This document shows, piece by piece, positions 1 through 5,318 of a stretch of 6,566 nucleotides of DNA; within the stretch, counting starts at the first letter, position 1; the number at the start of each line of letters is the position of its first letter. The notes under the pieces are model-generated. The model was not told the origin of the DNA and did not search any database. It saw only the letters and a program-made list of their open reading frames with translations. The translations under genes were made by a program, and so were the position numbers. Location: assembly GCA_947856675.1 (NCBI GenBank), contig CANUCM010000080.1:1-6566 (forward strand), given 5' to 3'. This DNA comes from an uncultured Clostridia bacterium. Its GTDB lineage: Bacteria > Bacillota > Clostridia > Oscillospirales > Butyricicoccaceae.

Positions 1-626
1 CCGGTGCCCGTCAGCGTGGCGGTGTTGGCCATAAAGGGGCACATCAGCTCGCGAAAGCCCGCGGCGTTGTTGCGGTCGAGGCAGAAGTTGAGAAAGGCGC
101 GCTCCAGCCGGGCGCCGCCGCCCACCATGAAGTTGAAGCGGGTGCCCGTGACCTTGGCGGCGCGGGGCGCGTCGATGATGCCGAGGTTTGCGCCGATGTC
201 CCAGTGGGCCGCGACGGCAAAGTCAAACTCGCGCGGGGCGCCCCAGCGGCGCACCTCGACGTTCTGGTCGCTGTCCGCGCCCTCGGGCACGCTGGGGTCG
301 GGGATGCACGGGATGCCCAGCATGATGCCCCGCAGCTCGCTTTCCAGCGCCGAAAGCCGGGCCGAAAGCTCCTTGCCGCGCGAGGCCAGCAGCTTCATCT
401 CGACCATGGCGGCCGTGGTGTCCTGCCCCTGCTTTTTCATTTCGGGGATGCGCTTTGACATGCGGTTCTGGTCGGCCCTGATGGTTTCGCTTTCCACAAT
501 CAGGGCGCGGCGCTGCTCGTCGAGCGACAAAGCGCGGTCAATTTCCGCGTCATAGCTGCGCCCGCGCTTTTGCAGCTGTGTTTTGGCGTAGTCGGTTTGT
601 TCCCGCAGAACCTTGATATCCAGCAT
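1..626 (-). CDS. serS: Seryl-tRNA synthetase, N-terminal part (cut by window edge)
   Basis: Cytoplasmic class II aminoacyl-tRNA synthetase that charges tRNA-Ser with serine. About 208 codons are visible; the family is usually near 425 residues, so roughly half is present. The start MLDIKVLREQTDYAKTQLQK matches the usual SerRS opening. Residues 1 to about 105 are rich in charged heptad-like sequence, as expected for the long antiparallel coiled-coil arm that grips the tRNA variable arm. Next come the catalytic-domain landmarks EVRRWGAPREFDF, AAKVTGTRF and the GGGARLERAFLNF stretch leading into motif 1. The open frame runs off the left edge without a stop. An AGGAGAG ribosome binding site at 634-640 lies 7 nt before the ATG. 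Only 17 bp separate it from the parB stop and no terminator or T-box fits there, so it is probably co-transcribed with parA-parB. The identification is by recall of family motifs and is strong. Confidence 0.95.
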   Translation of the reverse strand, partial: MLDIKVLREQTDYAKTQLQKRGRSYDAEIDRALSLDEQRRALIVESETIRADQNRMSKRIPEMKKQGQDTTAAMVEMKLLASRGKELSARLSALESELRGIMLGIPCIPDPSVPEGADSDQNVEVRRWGAPREFDFAVAAHWDIGANLGIIDAPRAAKVTGTRFNFMVGGGARLERAFLNFCLDRNNAAGFRELMCPFMANTATLTGT

Positions 627-643
627 AAAAATGCTCTCCTTTT

Positions 644-1501
644 TCAGGGCTTGAGCGACGTCAGGGCGCGGCACAGCGCCTCCAGGCCGTCGTTGCCGTA
701 ATATTCAATGCTCAGTTTTCCTTTTTTTGCGCCGTGGTGAATGGTCACCTTGCAGCCGGTCTGCGCCGAAAGCCGGCGCTGCAGCTCTTTAATATAAATG
801 TCATCCCCCGAAGGGGAAGCCTCACGCGGCTTTTGCAGGAGCTTTTGCGTCAGGCGCTCGGTTTCGCGCACCGAAAGCCCCTGCTCAAGGGCGGTCTGCG
901 CCGCCTGCAGCATGAGCCCGGGCGAGCCCGACAGCGACAAAAGCGCGCGGCCGTGGCCCGCCGACAGCTGCCCGCCGGACACCATGGCGCGCAGCGCCTC
1001 GGGAAGGTTCAAAAGGCGCAGGCTGTTGGCCACGGCGGGGCGCGAACGCCCGACGCGCTCGGCGGCCTGCTCCTGCGTCATGGAAAAGCGGTCCATCAGC
1101 GTGCGGTAGCCCTCGGCCTCCTCGATGGGGTCGAGGTCCTCGCGCTGGAGGTTTTCAATCAAAGCGAGCGCGTAGGCGGTCGGCTCGTCGACGTCGAGCA
1201 CGTGGGCGGGGATCTCCGAAAGCCCGGCCATGCGCGCGGCGCGCCAGCGGCGTTCGCCGGCAATGATGACATAGCCCTCGCCCCGGCGGCGCACGGTAAT
1301 CGGGGTGATGACGCCGTTTTCGCGGATGCTGTCTGCCAGCTCGGCCAGCGCGCCTTCGTCAAACGTGCGGCGGGGCTGGTCGGGGTTTGGCTCGATGTCG
1401 CGGATTTTGAGGCCGGTGACCGGCTGCGCGTCGGCCGGCGGCTCGCCGAACAGCGCGGAAAGCCCTTTGCCCAGGCCTTTGGGCTGTTTTTGCTCGGACA
1501 T
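644..1501 (-). CDS. parB: Chromosome-partitioning protein ParB (Spo0J)
   Basis: CTP-dependent DNA clamp that loads at parS, spreads along origin-proximal DNA and works with ParA and SMC in chromosome segregation. It has 285 residues, a normal length. The N-terminal KGLGKGLSALFGE motif (8-20) is the part known in the family to stimulate ParA. The CTP-binding N domain carries PNPDQPRR (38-45), GERRWRAA (82-89) and ENLQRED (116-122). The central helix-turn-helix spans about 141-165, followed by a short linker and a C-terminal dimerisation domain. At the four positions reported to set ParB versus Noc specificity it has R154, S160, N165 and G182 (Caulobacter 173, 179, 184 and 201). The Arg and Gly are the ParB-type residues, which fits the parS site at 2434-2449. 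The ATG follows directly on the parA TAA. AAAGGAGG at 1509-1516, inside the end of parA, is 7 nt upstream, so translation is probably coupled. Confidence 0.96.
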   Translation of the reverse strand: MSEQKQPKGLGKGLSALFGEPPADAQPVTGLKIRDIEPNPDQPRRTFDEGALAELADSIRENGVITPITVRRRGEGYVIIAGERRWRAARMAGLSEIPAHVLDVDEPTAYALALIENLQREDLDPIEEAEGYRTLMDRFSMTQEQAAERVGRSRPAVANSLRLLNLPEALRAMVSGGQLSAGHGRALLSLSGSPGLMLQAAQTALEQGLSVRETERLTQKLLQKPREASPSGDDIYIKELQRRLSAQTGCKVTIHHGAKKGKLSIEYYGNDGLEALCRALTSLKP

Positions 1502-2263
1502 TTACTTTCCTCCTTTGCAGCGCTTTAAAAACTCGTCGGCAATGAGGCCGTAGGCCTCGGCGCCGCGCGACAGGCGGTCGTAGGCCAAAATGGGCTTGCC
1601 GTGGCTGGGCGCCTCGGACAGGCGCACGTTGCGCGGCACGACGGTTTTGAAGACCTTGGGGCCGAAATATTTTTTGATTTCCTCCGCGACCTGCAGCGTC
1701 AGGTTGGTGCGGCCGTCGTACATGGTGAGCACGATGCCCTCGATGTCGAGCGCGGGGTTAAAGGACCGCTTGACGGTGCGGATGGTGGAAACCAGCTGCG
1801 AAAGGCCCTCAAGGGCGTAGTATTCGCACTGCATGGGCACCAGCACGGAATCGGCGGCGGCCAGGGCGTTGAGGGTCAGAAGGCCCAGAGAGGGCGGGCA
1901 GTCGATAAAAATAAAGTCATAGCGGCTGCGCAGCGGGGCGAGCAGGGAGCGCAGCACCGCGGCGCGGTTTTCCGTGCCGGCCAGCTCCTGCTCGAGGGCG
2001 GCGAGGGTGATGTCGGAGGGCAGAAGGTCGCACCAGCGGGTGCGGCACAGCGCCTGCTCGACGGTGCACAGCCCGGCCAGCACGCCGTAAACCCCCTTGC
2101 CGGCGGCCGAAACGCCCAGGCCGGAGCTGGCGTTGCCCTGCGGGTCAAAGTCGCACAAAAGCACGGATTTTCCCCGGGCGGCGACGCAGCAGGCCAGGTT
2201 GACGGCGGTGGTGGTTTTGCCGACGCCGCCCTTTTGGTTGGACAAAGCTACAATTTTCCCCAT
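1502..2263 (-). CDS. parA: Chromosome-partitioning ATPase ParA (Soj)
   Basis: ParA/MinD-superfamily ATPase that dimerises on ATP, binds the nucleoid non-specifically and is switched by ParB. In spore formers, Soj also modulates DnaA and sporulation entry. It has 253 residues, typical for Soj. The deviant Walker A KGGVGKTT (11-18) has the signature lysine K11 and catalytic K16. The A' motif DFDPQGNA is at 38-45, and Walker B FIFID at 117-121 is followed by CPPSLG. The ATG start is supported by AGAGGTA at 2271-2277, 7 nt upstream, and by the match of MGKIVALSNQKGG to the usual Soj N terminus. The stop abuts the parB start. Transcription is probably from its own promoter at 2316-2344. I see no missing motif. 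A plasmid ParA or MinD is less likely given the neighbouring parB, noc and serS. Confidence 0.96.
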   Translation of the reverse strand: MGKIVALSNQKGGVGKTTTAVNLACCVAARGKSVLLCDFDPQGNASSGLGVSAAGKGVYGVLAGLCTVEQALCRTRWCDLLPSDITLAALEQELAGTENRAAVLRSLLAPLRSRYDFIFIDCPPSLGLLTLNALAAADSVLVPMQCEYYALEGLSQLVSTIRTVKRSFNPALDIEGIVLTMYDGRTNLTLQVAEEIKKYFGPKVFKTVVPRNVRLSEAPSHGKPILAYDRLSRGAEAYGLIADEFLKRCKGGK

Positions 2264-2295
2264 GAAGCGTTACCTCTGACAGTGCGAGTAAAGTG

Positions 2296-2307
2296 GCGCT
2301 TTCGCGC
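2296..2307 (-). other. Short GAAA-tetraloop hairpin at 5' end of parA mRNA
   Basis: On the minus strand the sequence reads GCGC-GAAA-GCGC, a 4-bp G/C stem closed by a GNRA loop. The predicted transcription start of the parA promoter is near 2309, so the hairpin would lie at the extreme 5' end of the message. 5'-proximal hairpins are known to protect some mRNAs from decay. That role here is inference, and a 4-bp stem in GC-rich DNA could be chance. Confidence 0.3.
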
Positions 2308-2315
2308 TTTTTTTC

Positions 2316-2344
2316 ATTATAGCACCGCGCGCGGGGGGTGTAAA
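2316..2344 (-). promoter_or_regulatory. Sigma-A type promoter for parA-parB(-serS)
   Basis: Reading leftward, a TTTACA -35 box (2339-2344) and a perfect TATAAT -10 box (2316-2321) are separated by exactly 17 bp. A TGC immediately before the -10 box gives an extended -10 element. The predicted start is near 2309, leaving a leader of about 45 nt before the parA ATG. The -35 box sits 2 bp past the T-tract of the noc terminator, so parA transcription restarts just where noc transcription should end. Confidence 0.85.
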
Positions 2345-2346
2345 GC

Positions 2347-2389
2347 AAAAAAGCCGCCGCCTGCGCAGGCATTGTGCGTCAGGCGGCGG
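2347..2389 (-). terminator. Intrinsic terminator of noc (leftward)
   Basis: The arms at 2354-2363 and 2380-2389 are a perfect 10-bp inverted repeat (CCGCCGCCTG and CAGGCGGCGG). An inner 4-bp stem (2364-2367 with 2375-2378) follows after a single bulged base, with a 7-nt loop. On the minus strand the stem is followed by a run of six T (plus-strand A at 2347-2352). The polarity fits termination of noc transcription about 95 to 140 nt past the noc stop. There is no comparable T-tract on the plus-strand side. Confidence 0.85.
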
Positions 2390-2433
2390 GCCGGTAAGGG
2401 AAAAAAGGGAGGACGGCAAACGGGGAAAAGGGG

Positions 2434-2449
2434 TGTTTCACGTGAAACA
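2434..2449. promoter_or_regulatory. parS centromere site (perfect 16-bp palindrome)
   Basis: TGTTTCACGTGAAACA matches the bacterial parS consensus known from Bacillus subtilis in all 16 positions and is fully palindromic. It lies between noc and parA, 35 bp past the noc stop codon and before the noc terminator, so it falls in the noc 3' untranslated region rather than in a gene. ParB from this window, with ParB-type recognition residues, is the expected ligand. It is the only full site found in the window. Confidence 0.97.
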
Positions 2450-2484
2450 GCGAAGGCCTTTACACCCCGCAAAGGCCCGCGCCG

Positions 2485-3324
2485 TCAGGCTTTTTCGGCG
2501 CCGGGCAGGGCGGGCGCCCCGGCGCGCGCGTCGGGAATCCGGATGGTCAGCACCAGCGCGTCCCCGCAGCGCTGCTTTTCCACCTGCGCGCCCACGCCGG
2601 CCGTCTGCATGGCCGCCACGGCGCGGTCCAGCGTGTTGAGAAACAGCCGCACATCGCGGATGAGCCCGCGGCGCTGTCCGCCCGGCCGCGGCGCGGGCGG
2701 CGCCAAAAGGCTGTCGACCAGCGCCTCGGTCTGGCTGACGTTGAGCCCGTGCCGCGCCGCCTGTTCGGCCGTGCGCGCCTGTACCGCCGGGTCGGAAAGC
2801 CGCAGAAGGGCGCGCGCATGGCGTTCGCTCAGCCCGTACTGCCGCAAAACGGCCACCGTTTCGGGCGCCAGGTGCAAAAGGCGCAGCTTGTTGGCCACGG
2901 CCGACTGCGTCATGCCGATTTTTTCGGCGGCCTGCTGCTGCGTCATGCCGTACAGCTCGGTCAGCCGGCGCAGCCCCTGCGCCTGCTCAAAAAAGTCCAG
3001 ATCGCGCCGCTGCAGGTTTTCCACCAGCGCCATGAGCGAGCTGTCCTCGTCTTCGGCGGAAACAATATAGCACGGCACGCTGTGCAGCCCCGCCATGATG
3101 CTGGCCCGCAGACGCCGTTCGCCGGCGATCAGCTCGTAGCCCGTGTCGCGGCGCCGCACGGTCAGCGGCGTGATGACGCCGTAGCGGCGGATGCTGTCCG
3201 CAAGCTCGGCCAGCGCCTGCGCGTCAAACAGGCGCCGGGGCTGGTTGGGGTTTCGGGAAATGTCGGAAACGCGCAGCCGGCGAAACTCGCGCCGTCCGGC
3301 GCCCGGCAGCAGGGAAAGCGCCAC
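2485..3324 (-). CDS. noc: Noc-type ParB paralogue (nucleoid occlusion protein)
   Basis: ParB-family CTP-switch protein which, in Bacillus, binds its own sites around the chromosome, associates with membrane and blocks FtsZ assembly over the nucleoid. A GTG start at 3322-3324 gives 279 residues (B. subtilis Noc about 283). It is chosen because AAAGGAGG lies 7 nt upstream; the open frame extends to 3498 but would overlap spoVAE. The N domain has NPNQPRR (25-31), GERRLRA (68-74) and ENLQRRD (102-108), with the helix-turn-helix at about 127-151. Specificity positions are Q140, K146, H151 and R168, of which Q, K and R are Noc-type. The C terminus, with RDVRLFLNTLDRAV and then LTIRIP, resembles the Noc C terminus and not that of ParB. 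It lacks the GLGKGLSALFG ParA-stimulating motif. The stretch before NPNQPR is about 16 residues shorter than in B. subtilis, and a tail of about 15 residues follows the usual end. A second Spo0J-like protein is the alternative. Confidence 0.88.
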   Translation of the reverse strand: MALSLLPGAGRREFRRLRVSDISRNPNQPRRLFDAQALAELADSIRRYGVITPLTVRRRDTGYELIAGERRLRASIMAGLHSVPCYIVSAEDEDSSLMALVENLQRRDLDFFEQAQGLRRLTELYGMTQQQAAEKIGMTQSAVANKLRLLHLAPETVAVLRQYGLSERHARALLRLSDPAVQARTAEQAARHGLNVSQTEALVDSLLAPPAPRPGGQRRGLIRDVRLFLNTLDRAVAAMQTAGVGAQVEKQRCGDALVLTIRIPDARAGAPALPGAEKA

Positions 3325-3331
3325 GGCAAAG

Positions 3332-3339
3332 CCTCCTTT
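3332..3339 (-). promoter_or_regulatory. Ribosome binding site fixing the noc GTG start
   Basis: AAAGGAGG on the minus strand lies 7 nt before the GTG at 3322-3324. It is a near-perfect anti-16S match with the same spacing as the parB, spoVAE and racemase sites. It argues against the longer open frame beginning at 3498, which would overlap spoVAE by 65 bp. Confidence 0.85.
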
Positions 3340-3366
3340 GCGTCGGTATTTTTTAAGGACAAGCCC

Positions 3367-3395
3367 ATCATACCACCGCGCGGGGGGCGAAAGTT
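3367..3395 (-). promoter_or_regulatory. Probable noc promoter (extended -10)
   Basis: On the minus strand, TATGAT (3367-3372) is preceded by TGG (3373-3375), an extended -10 arrangement. The -35 region is poor: AACTTT at 17 bp or CAACTT at 18 bp. The run CCCCCCGCGC-GGTG before the -10 box closely resembles the spacer of the parA promoter. The predicted start is near 3360, giving a leader of about 35 nt to the GTG. Position and the extended -10 support it; the weak -35 leaves doubt. Confidence 0.5.
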
Positions 3396-3433
3396 GCAGA
3401 AATGTGATGGGAAATAAAGGAAAATCCGTGCGC

Positions 3434-3790
3434 TCAGCTCGGGTCGTGGGGGCGGAAAAAGAAGGTGGCGAGCAGCGAAAAGAAGACTGCGGCGGCAATG
3501 CCGCCGGCCGTGGCGCTCAGCCCGCCGGTAAAGGCGCCGATGAGGCCGTTTTGCGCAACGGCCTGCTCGACGCCGCGCGCCATGGAGTAGCCGAAACCCA
3601 AAATGGGCACGGTGGCGCCCGCGCCGCCGAAGTCGACCAGCGGCTGGTACACGCCGAGCGCCGTCAGCACAAGGCCCAAAACGACATAGCCGCTCAAAAT
3701 GCGCGCGGGGGTCAGGCGGGTGCGGTCTATAAGAATCTGGCTTAAAGCGCAGATGGCGCCGCCGAGCAGAAAGGCTCTGACATATTCCAT
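3434..3790 (-). CDS. spoVAE: Stage V sporulation protein AE
   Basis: Small membrane protein of the SpoVA complex, which moves dipicolinic acid into the forespore and releases it at germination. It has 118 residues, the usual size of the SpoVAEb form. Likely membrane segments are at about 3-22, 32-54 and 92-112. The glycine-rich GAGATVPILGFGYSM stretch between the second and third is the family signature. It is a visible paralogue of SpoVAC (compare GAGTLVPITGFANAV). The ATG has GGAGGA at 3798-3803, 7 nt upstream, overlapping the end of spoVAD, so it belongs to the same operon. No hairpin with a T-tract was found between its stop and noc. Expected forespore (sigma-G) expression follows from the family. 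Confidence 0.93.
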   Translation of the reverse strand: MEYVRAFLLGGAICALSQILIDRTRLTPARILSGYVVLGLVLTALGVYQPLVDFGGAGATVPILGFGYSMARGVEQAVAQNGLIGAFTGGLSATAGGIAAAVFFSLLATFFFRPHDPS

Positions 3791-3793
3791 GGT

Positions 3794-4789
3794 TTAATCC
3801 TCCGCTTCCAGGCAGACGAGGTGGCAGATGCCGGGGATGGACTCGCCCTGCGTGCTGGTGATGGGCGACAGCAAAGCGCCCGTGCCGCAGAACAAAACGC
3901 GGCGGAAAAGCTTTTTTTCGAGTGCGGGCAGCAAATAGGCGCCCAAAACGGCGGCCGAGCAGCCGCAGCCCGAGGCGCCGGCGTGCACGTCCTGCCCGCC
4001 GTGAAACAGCATGAGCCCGCAGTCGTCCAAAACGGGGCGCATGTCGATGCCGTCGCCGTCAAACAGCTCGATGACCAGCCTGCGCCCGACGGCGGCGAGG
4101 TCGCCCGTGACGATGAGGTCGTAGTCGCAGGGGCCGTCGCCGGTGTCGGAAAAATAGCGCGACAGCGTTTCGTAGGCGCTTTGGGCCATGGCGGCGCCCA
4201 TGTTGCCCGCGTCTTTGATGCCGGGGTCAAAAATGCGCCCGATGTGCGCGCGTGTAATGCGCACACCGCTGCTGTGTGTGCCCGAAAGCACCACGGCGCC
4301 CGCCGCCGTGGCCGTCCACTGGGCGGTGGGGGTGCGCTGGCCGCCGTAGCACAGGGGATAGCGGTACTGGCGCTCGGCCGTGCAGAAATGCGACGACGCG
4401 GTGCACAGCACGTCGTGGTGCAGGCCGCCGTCGACAAGGGTCGCGCCCACGAGCAGGCCTTCGGCCATGGTCGAGCACGCGCCGTACAGCCCGAGAAACG
4501 GAATGCCGCTGCCGCGGAAGCCGAAGCTTGTGGAAACGCACTGGTTTAAAAGGTCGCCGCCCAAAGCGCAGCTCAGCTCGTCGGGGCGCAGGCCGGCCTT
4601 TTGCAGGGCGGTGTGCCAGGCGCTGCTCACCATTTTCATTTCGGCCTGCTCCCATGTATCGCAGCCGAAGCGGCCGTCGGGGCAGACGGTGTCAAAGCGG
4701 TCGCCCAGCGGGCCTTTGCCTTCCTTGCGCCCGGCGCACACCGCCCATGAGCGGATGTGTACGGGGTTTTTAAACTGCACCGTCGACAT
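3794..4789 (-). CDS. spoVAD: Stage V sporulation protein AD
   Basis: Thiolase-like-fold protein on the outer face of the spore inner membrane that binds dipicolinic acid and is needed for its uptake. It has 331 residues; family members are near 338. Landmarks are GDLLNQ (78-83), LYGACST with C105 at the position of the thiolase cysteine, the HAGASGCGCSA segment (269-279), GTGALLSP (302-309) and QGESIPGICHLV near the C terminus, all characteristic of SpoVAD. It has no predicted membrane segment, in contrast to its two operon partners. The ATG lies 2 bp past the spoVAC stop, with GGAGG of its binding site inside the last codons of spoVAC. A true thiolase or ketoacyl synthase is unlikely given the flanking spoVAC and spoVAE. 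Confidence 0.96.
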   Translation of the reverse strand: MSTVQFKNPVHIRSWAVCAGRKEGKGPLGDRFDTVCPDGRFGCDTWEQAEMKMVSSAWHTALQKAGLRPDELSCALGGDLLNQCVSTSFGFRGSGIPFLGLYGACSTMAEGLLVGATLVDGGLHHDVLCTASSHFCTAERQYRYPLCYGGQRTPTAQWTATAAGAVVLSGTHSSGVRITRAHIGRIFDPGIKDAGNMGAAMAQSAYETLSRYFSDTGDGPCDYDLIVTGDLAAVGRRLVIELFDGDGIDMRPVLDDCGLMLFHGGQDVHAGASGCGCSAAVLGAYLLPALEKKLFRRVLFCGTGALLSPITSTQGESIPGICHLVCLEAED

Positions 4790-4791
4790 GT

Positions 4792-5232
4792 TCAGCCTCC
4801 GAAAACATATAAAATAAGCCCGTAGAGCACGCTGGCGGAAATGCCCAGCACCAGCACGGGGCCGGCGATGGTGAACATTTTGACGCAGGTGCCCAAAACG
4901 ACGCCCTCGGCGCGGAACTCGAGCGCGGGCGCGGCCACGGCGTTGGCAAAGCCGGTGATGGGCACAAGCGTGCCGGCGCCGGCCAGCTTGGCAAGGCGCG
5001 GGTACAGCCCCAGCGCCGTCAGCGCGACGCCCAAAAACACCATGGTGGCCGCCGTGGCGGCGGCCAGGGCGTCGCCGCTCAGCCCGGCGTTTTCATACAG
5101 CGCGCGCACGCCCTGCCCGAGCGCGCACAAAAGCCCGCCGACGGCAAAGGCGGCCGGGATGTTGCGCGAGGACGGGGAAGGGGGCGACGCTTTTTGCGAA
5201 AGACGCAGATACTCCTCGTTGGAAAGCTTCAA
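4792..5232 (-). CDS. spoVAC: Stage V sporulation protein AC
   Basis: Membrane protein of the SpoVA dipicolinic-acid channel; the B. subtilis protein has been described as behaving like a mechanosensitive channel. It has 146 residues (family about 150). A polar N-terminal tail of about 25 residues precedes hydrophobic segments at about 27-46, 57-80 and 120-144, with the conserved GAGTLVPITGFANAV at 85-99. The start is read as TTG at 5230-5232, giving MKLSNEEYLRLS. TGAGGTGA at 5239-5246 lies 6 nt upstream, and the nearest ATG (5245-5247) is out of frame and stops at once. It is the first gene of a three-gene operon; spoVAA and spoVAB are absent, as is usual in Clostridia. No confident sigma-G promoter was found upstream. 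Confidence 0.94.
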   Translation of the reverse strand: MKLSNEEYLRLSQKASPPSPSSRNIPAAFAVGGLLCALGQGVRALYENAGLSGDALAAATAATMVFLGVALTALGLYPRLAKLAGAGTLVPITGFANAVAAPALEFRAEGVVLGTCVKMFTIAGPVLVLGISASVLYGLILYVFGG

Positions 5233-5238
5233 TGCACT

Positions 5239-5246
5239 TCACCTCA
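5239..5246 (-). promoter_or_regulatory. Ribosome binding site supporting the spoVAC TTG start
   Basis: TGAGGTGA on the minus strand lies 6 nt before TTG at 5230-5232. The overlapping ATG at 5245-5247 gives only ATG-AGG-TGA. The TTG is therefore the best start, and it is the weakest start codon in the window. Confidence 0.7.
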
Positions 5247-5289
5247 TGGGTATTTTTGCCGCAAACGGTGCGTTTATGCCTGCGCGCGC

Positions 5290-5318
5290 TTGCTTTTTGC
5301 CGCACCGCGGGGTATCAT
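5290..5318 (+). promoter_or_regulatory. Probable promoter of the deacylase-racemase operon
   Basis: TTGCTT (5290-5295) and TATCAT (5313-5318) are separated by 17 bp, 33 bp before the ATG at 5351. The -10 box matches consensus at 5 of 6 positions and the -35 box at about 3 of 6. The predicted start is near 5325, leaving a leader of about 26 nt that contains the GGGGAGG binding site (5334-5340). It lies in the 118-bp divergent gap shared with spoVAC. Nothing else was identified in that gap. Confidence 0.5.

Noticed and set aside
1199..1204. CACGTG core inside parB as a second parS
   Set aside because: The flanks do not match TGTTT/AAACA; only the six-base core is present.
2168..2178. TTTCCCCGGGC in parA as a Noc site
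   Set aside because: It is imperfect and lacks the GGGAAAT right half. It lies in conserved coding sequence around the start of the ParA domain.
2433..2639. A small plus-strand frame beginning GTG-TTT-CAC-GTG (MFHVKQ)
   Set aside because: The MFHVK string is simply the translation of the parS palindrome. The rest is antisense to noc and arginine-rich, with no supporting ribosome binding site.
1601..3070. A 489-codon open frame on the plus strand across parA, the intergenic region and noc
   Set aside because: It is antisense to parA and noc, which have full family motifs and good ribosome binding sites. Its translation is low-complexity Gly/Ala/Arg-rich sequence with no recognisable domain. 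Long antisense frames are expected in DNA this GC-rich.
3255..3416. Possible Noc-binding half-sites GGGAAAT at 3255-3261 and GGGAAATA at 3409-3416
   Set aside because: Only one half of the ATTTCCCGGGAAAT palindrome is present at each place. Seven- or eight-base matches do not support a binding site, although their position beside noc makes them worth including in any genome-wide motif scan.
3376..3433. Terminator after spoVAE
   Set aside because: Only a 3-bp CCG/CGG stem before ATTTT is available, which is too weak to call.
3325..3498. N-terminal extension of noc to an ATG at 3498
   Set aside because: It would overlap spoVAE, cross the probable noc promoter and add a 58-residue stretch unlike any Noc. 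The GTG at 3324 has AAAGGAGG at ideal spacing.
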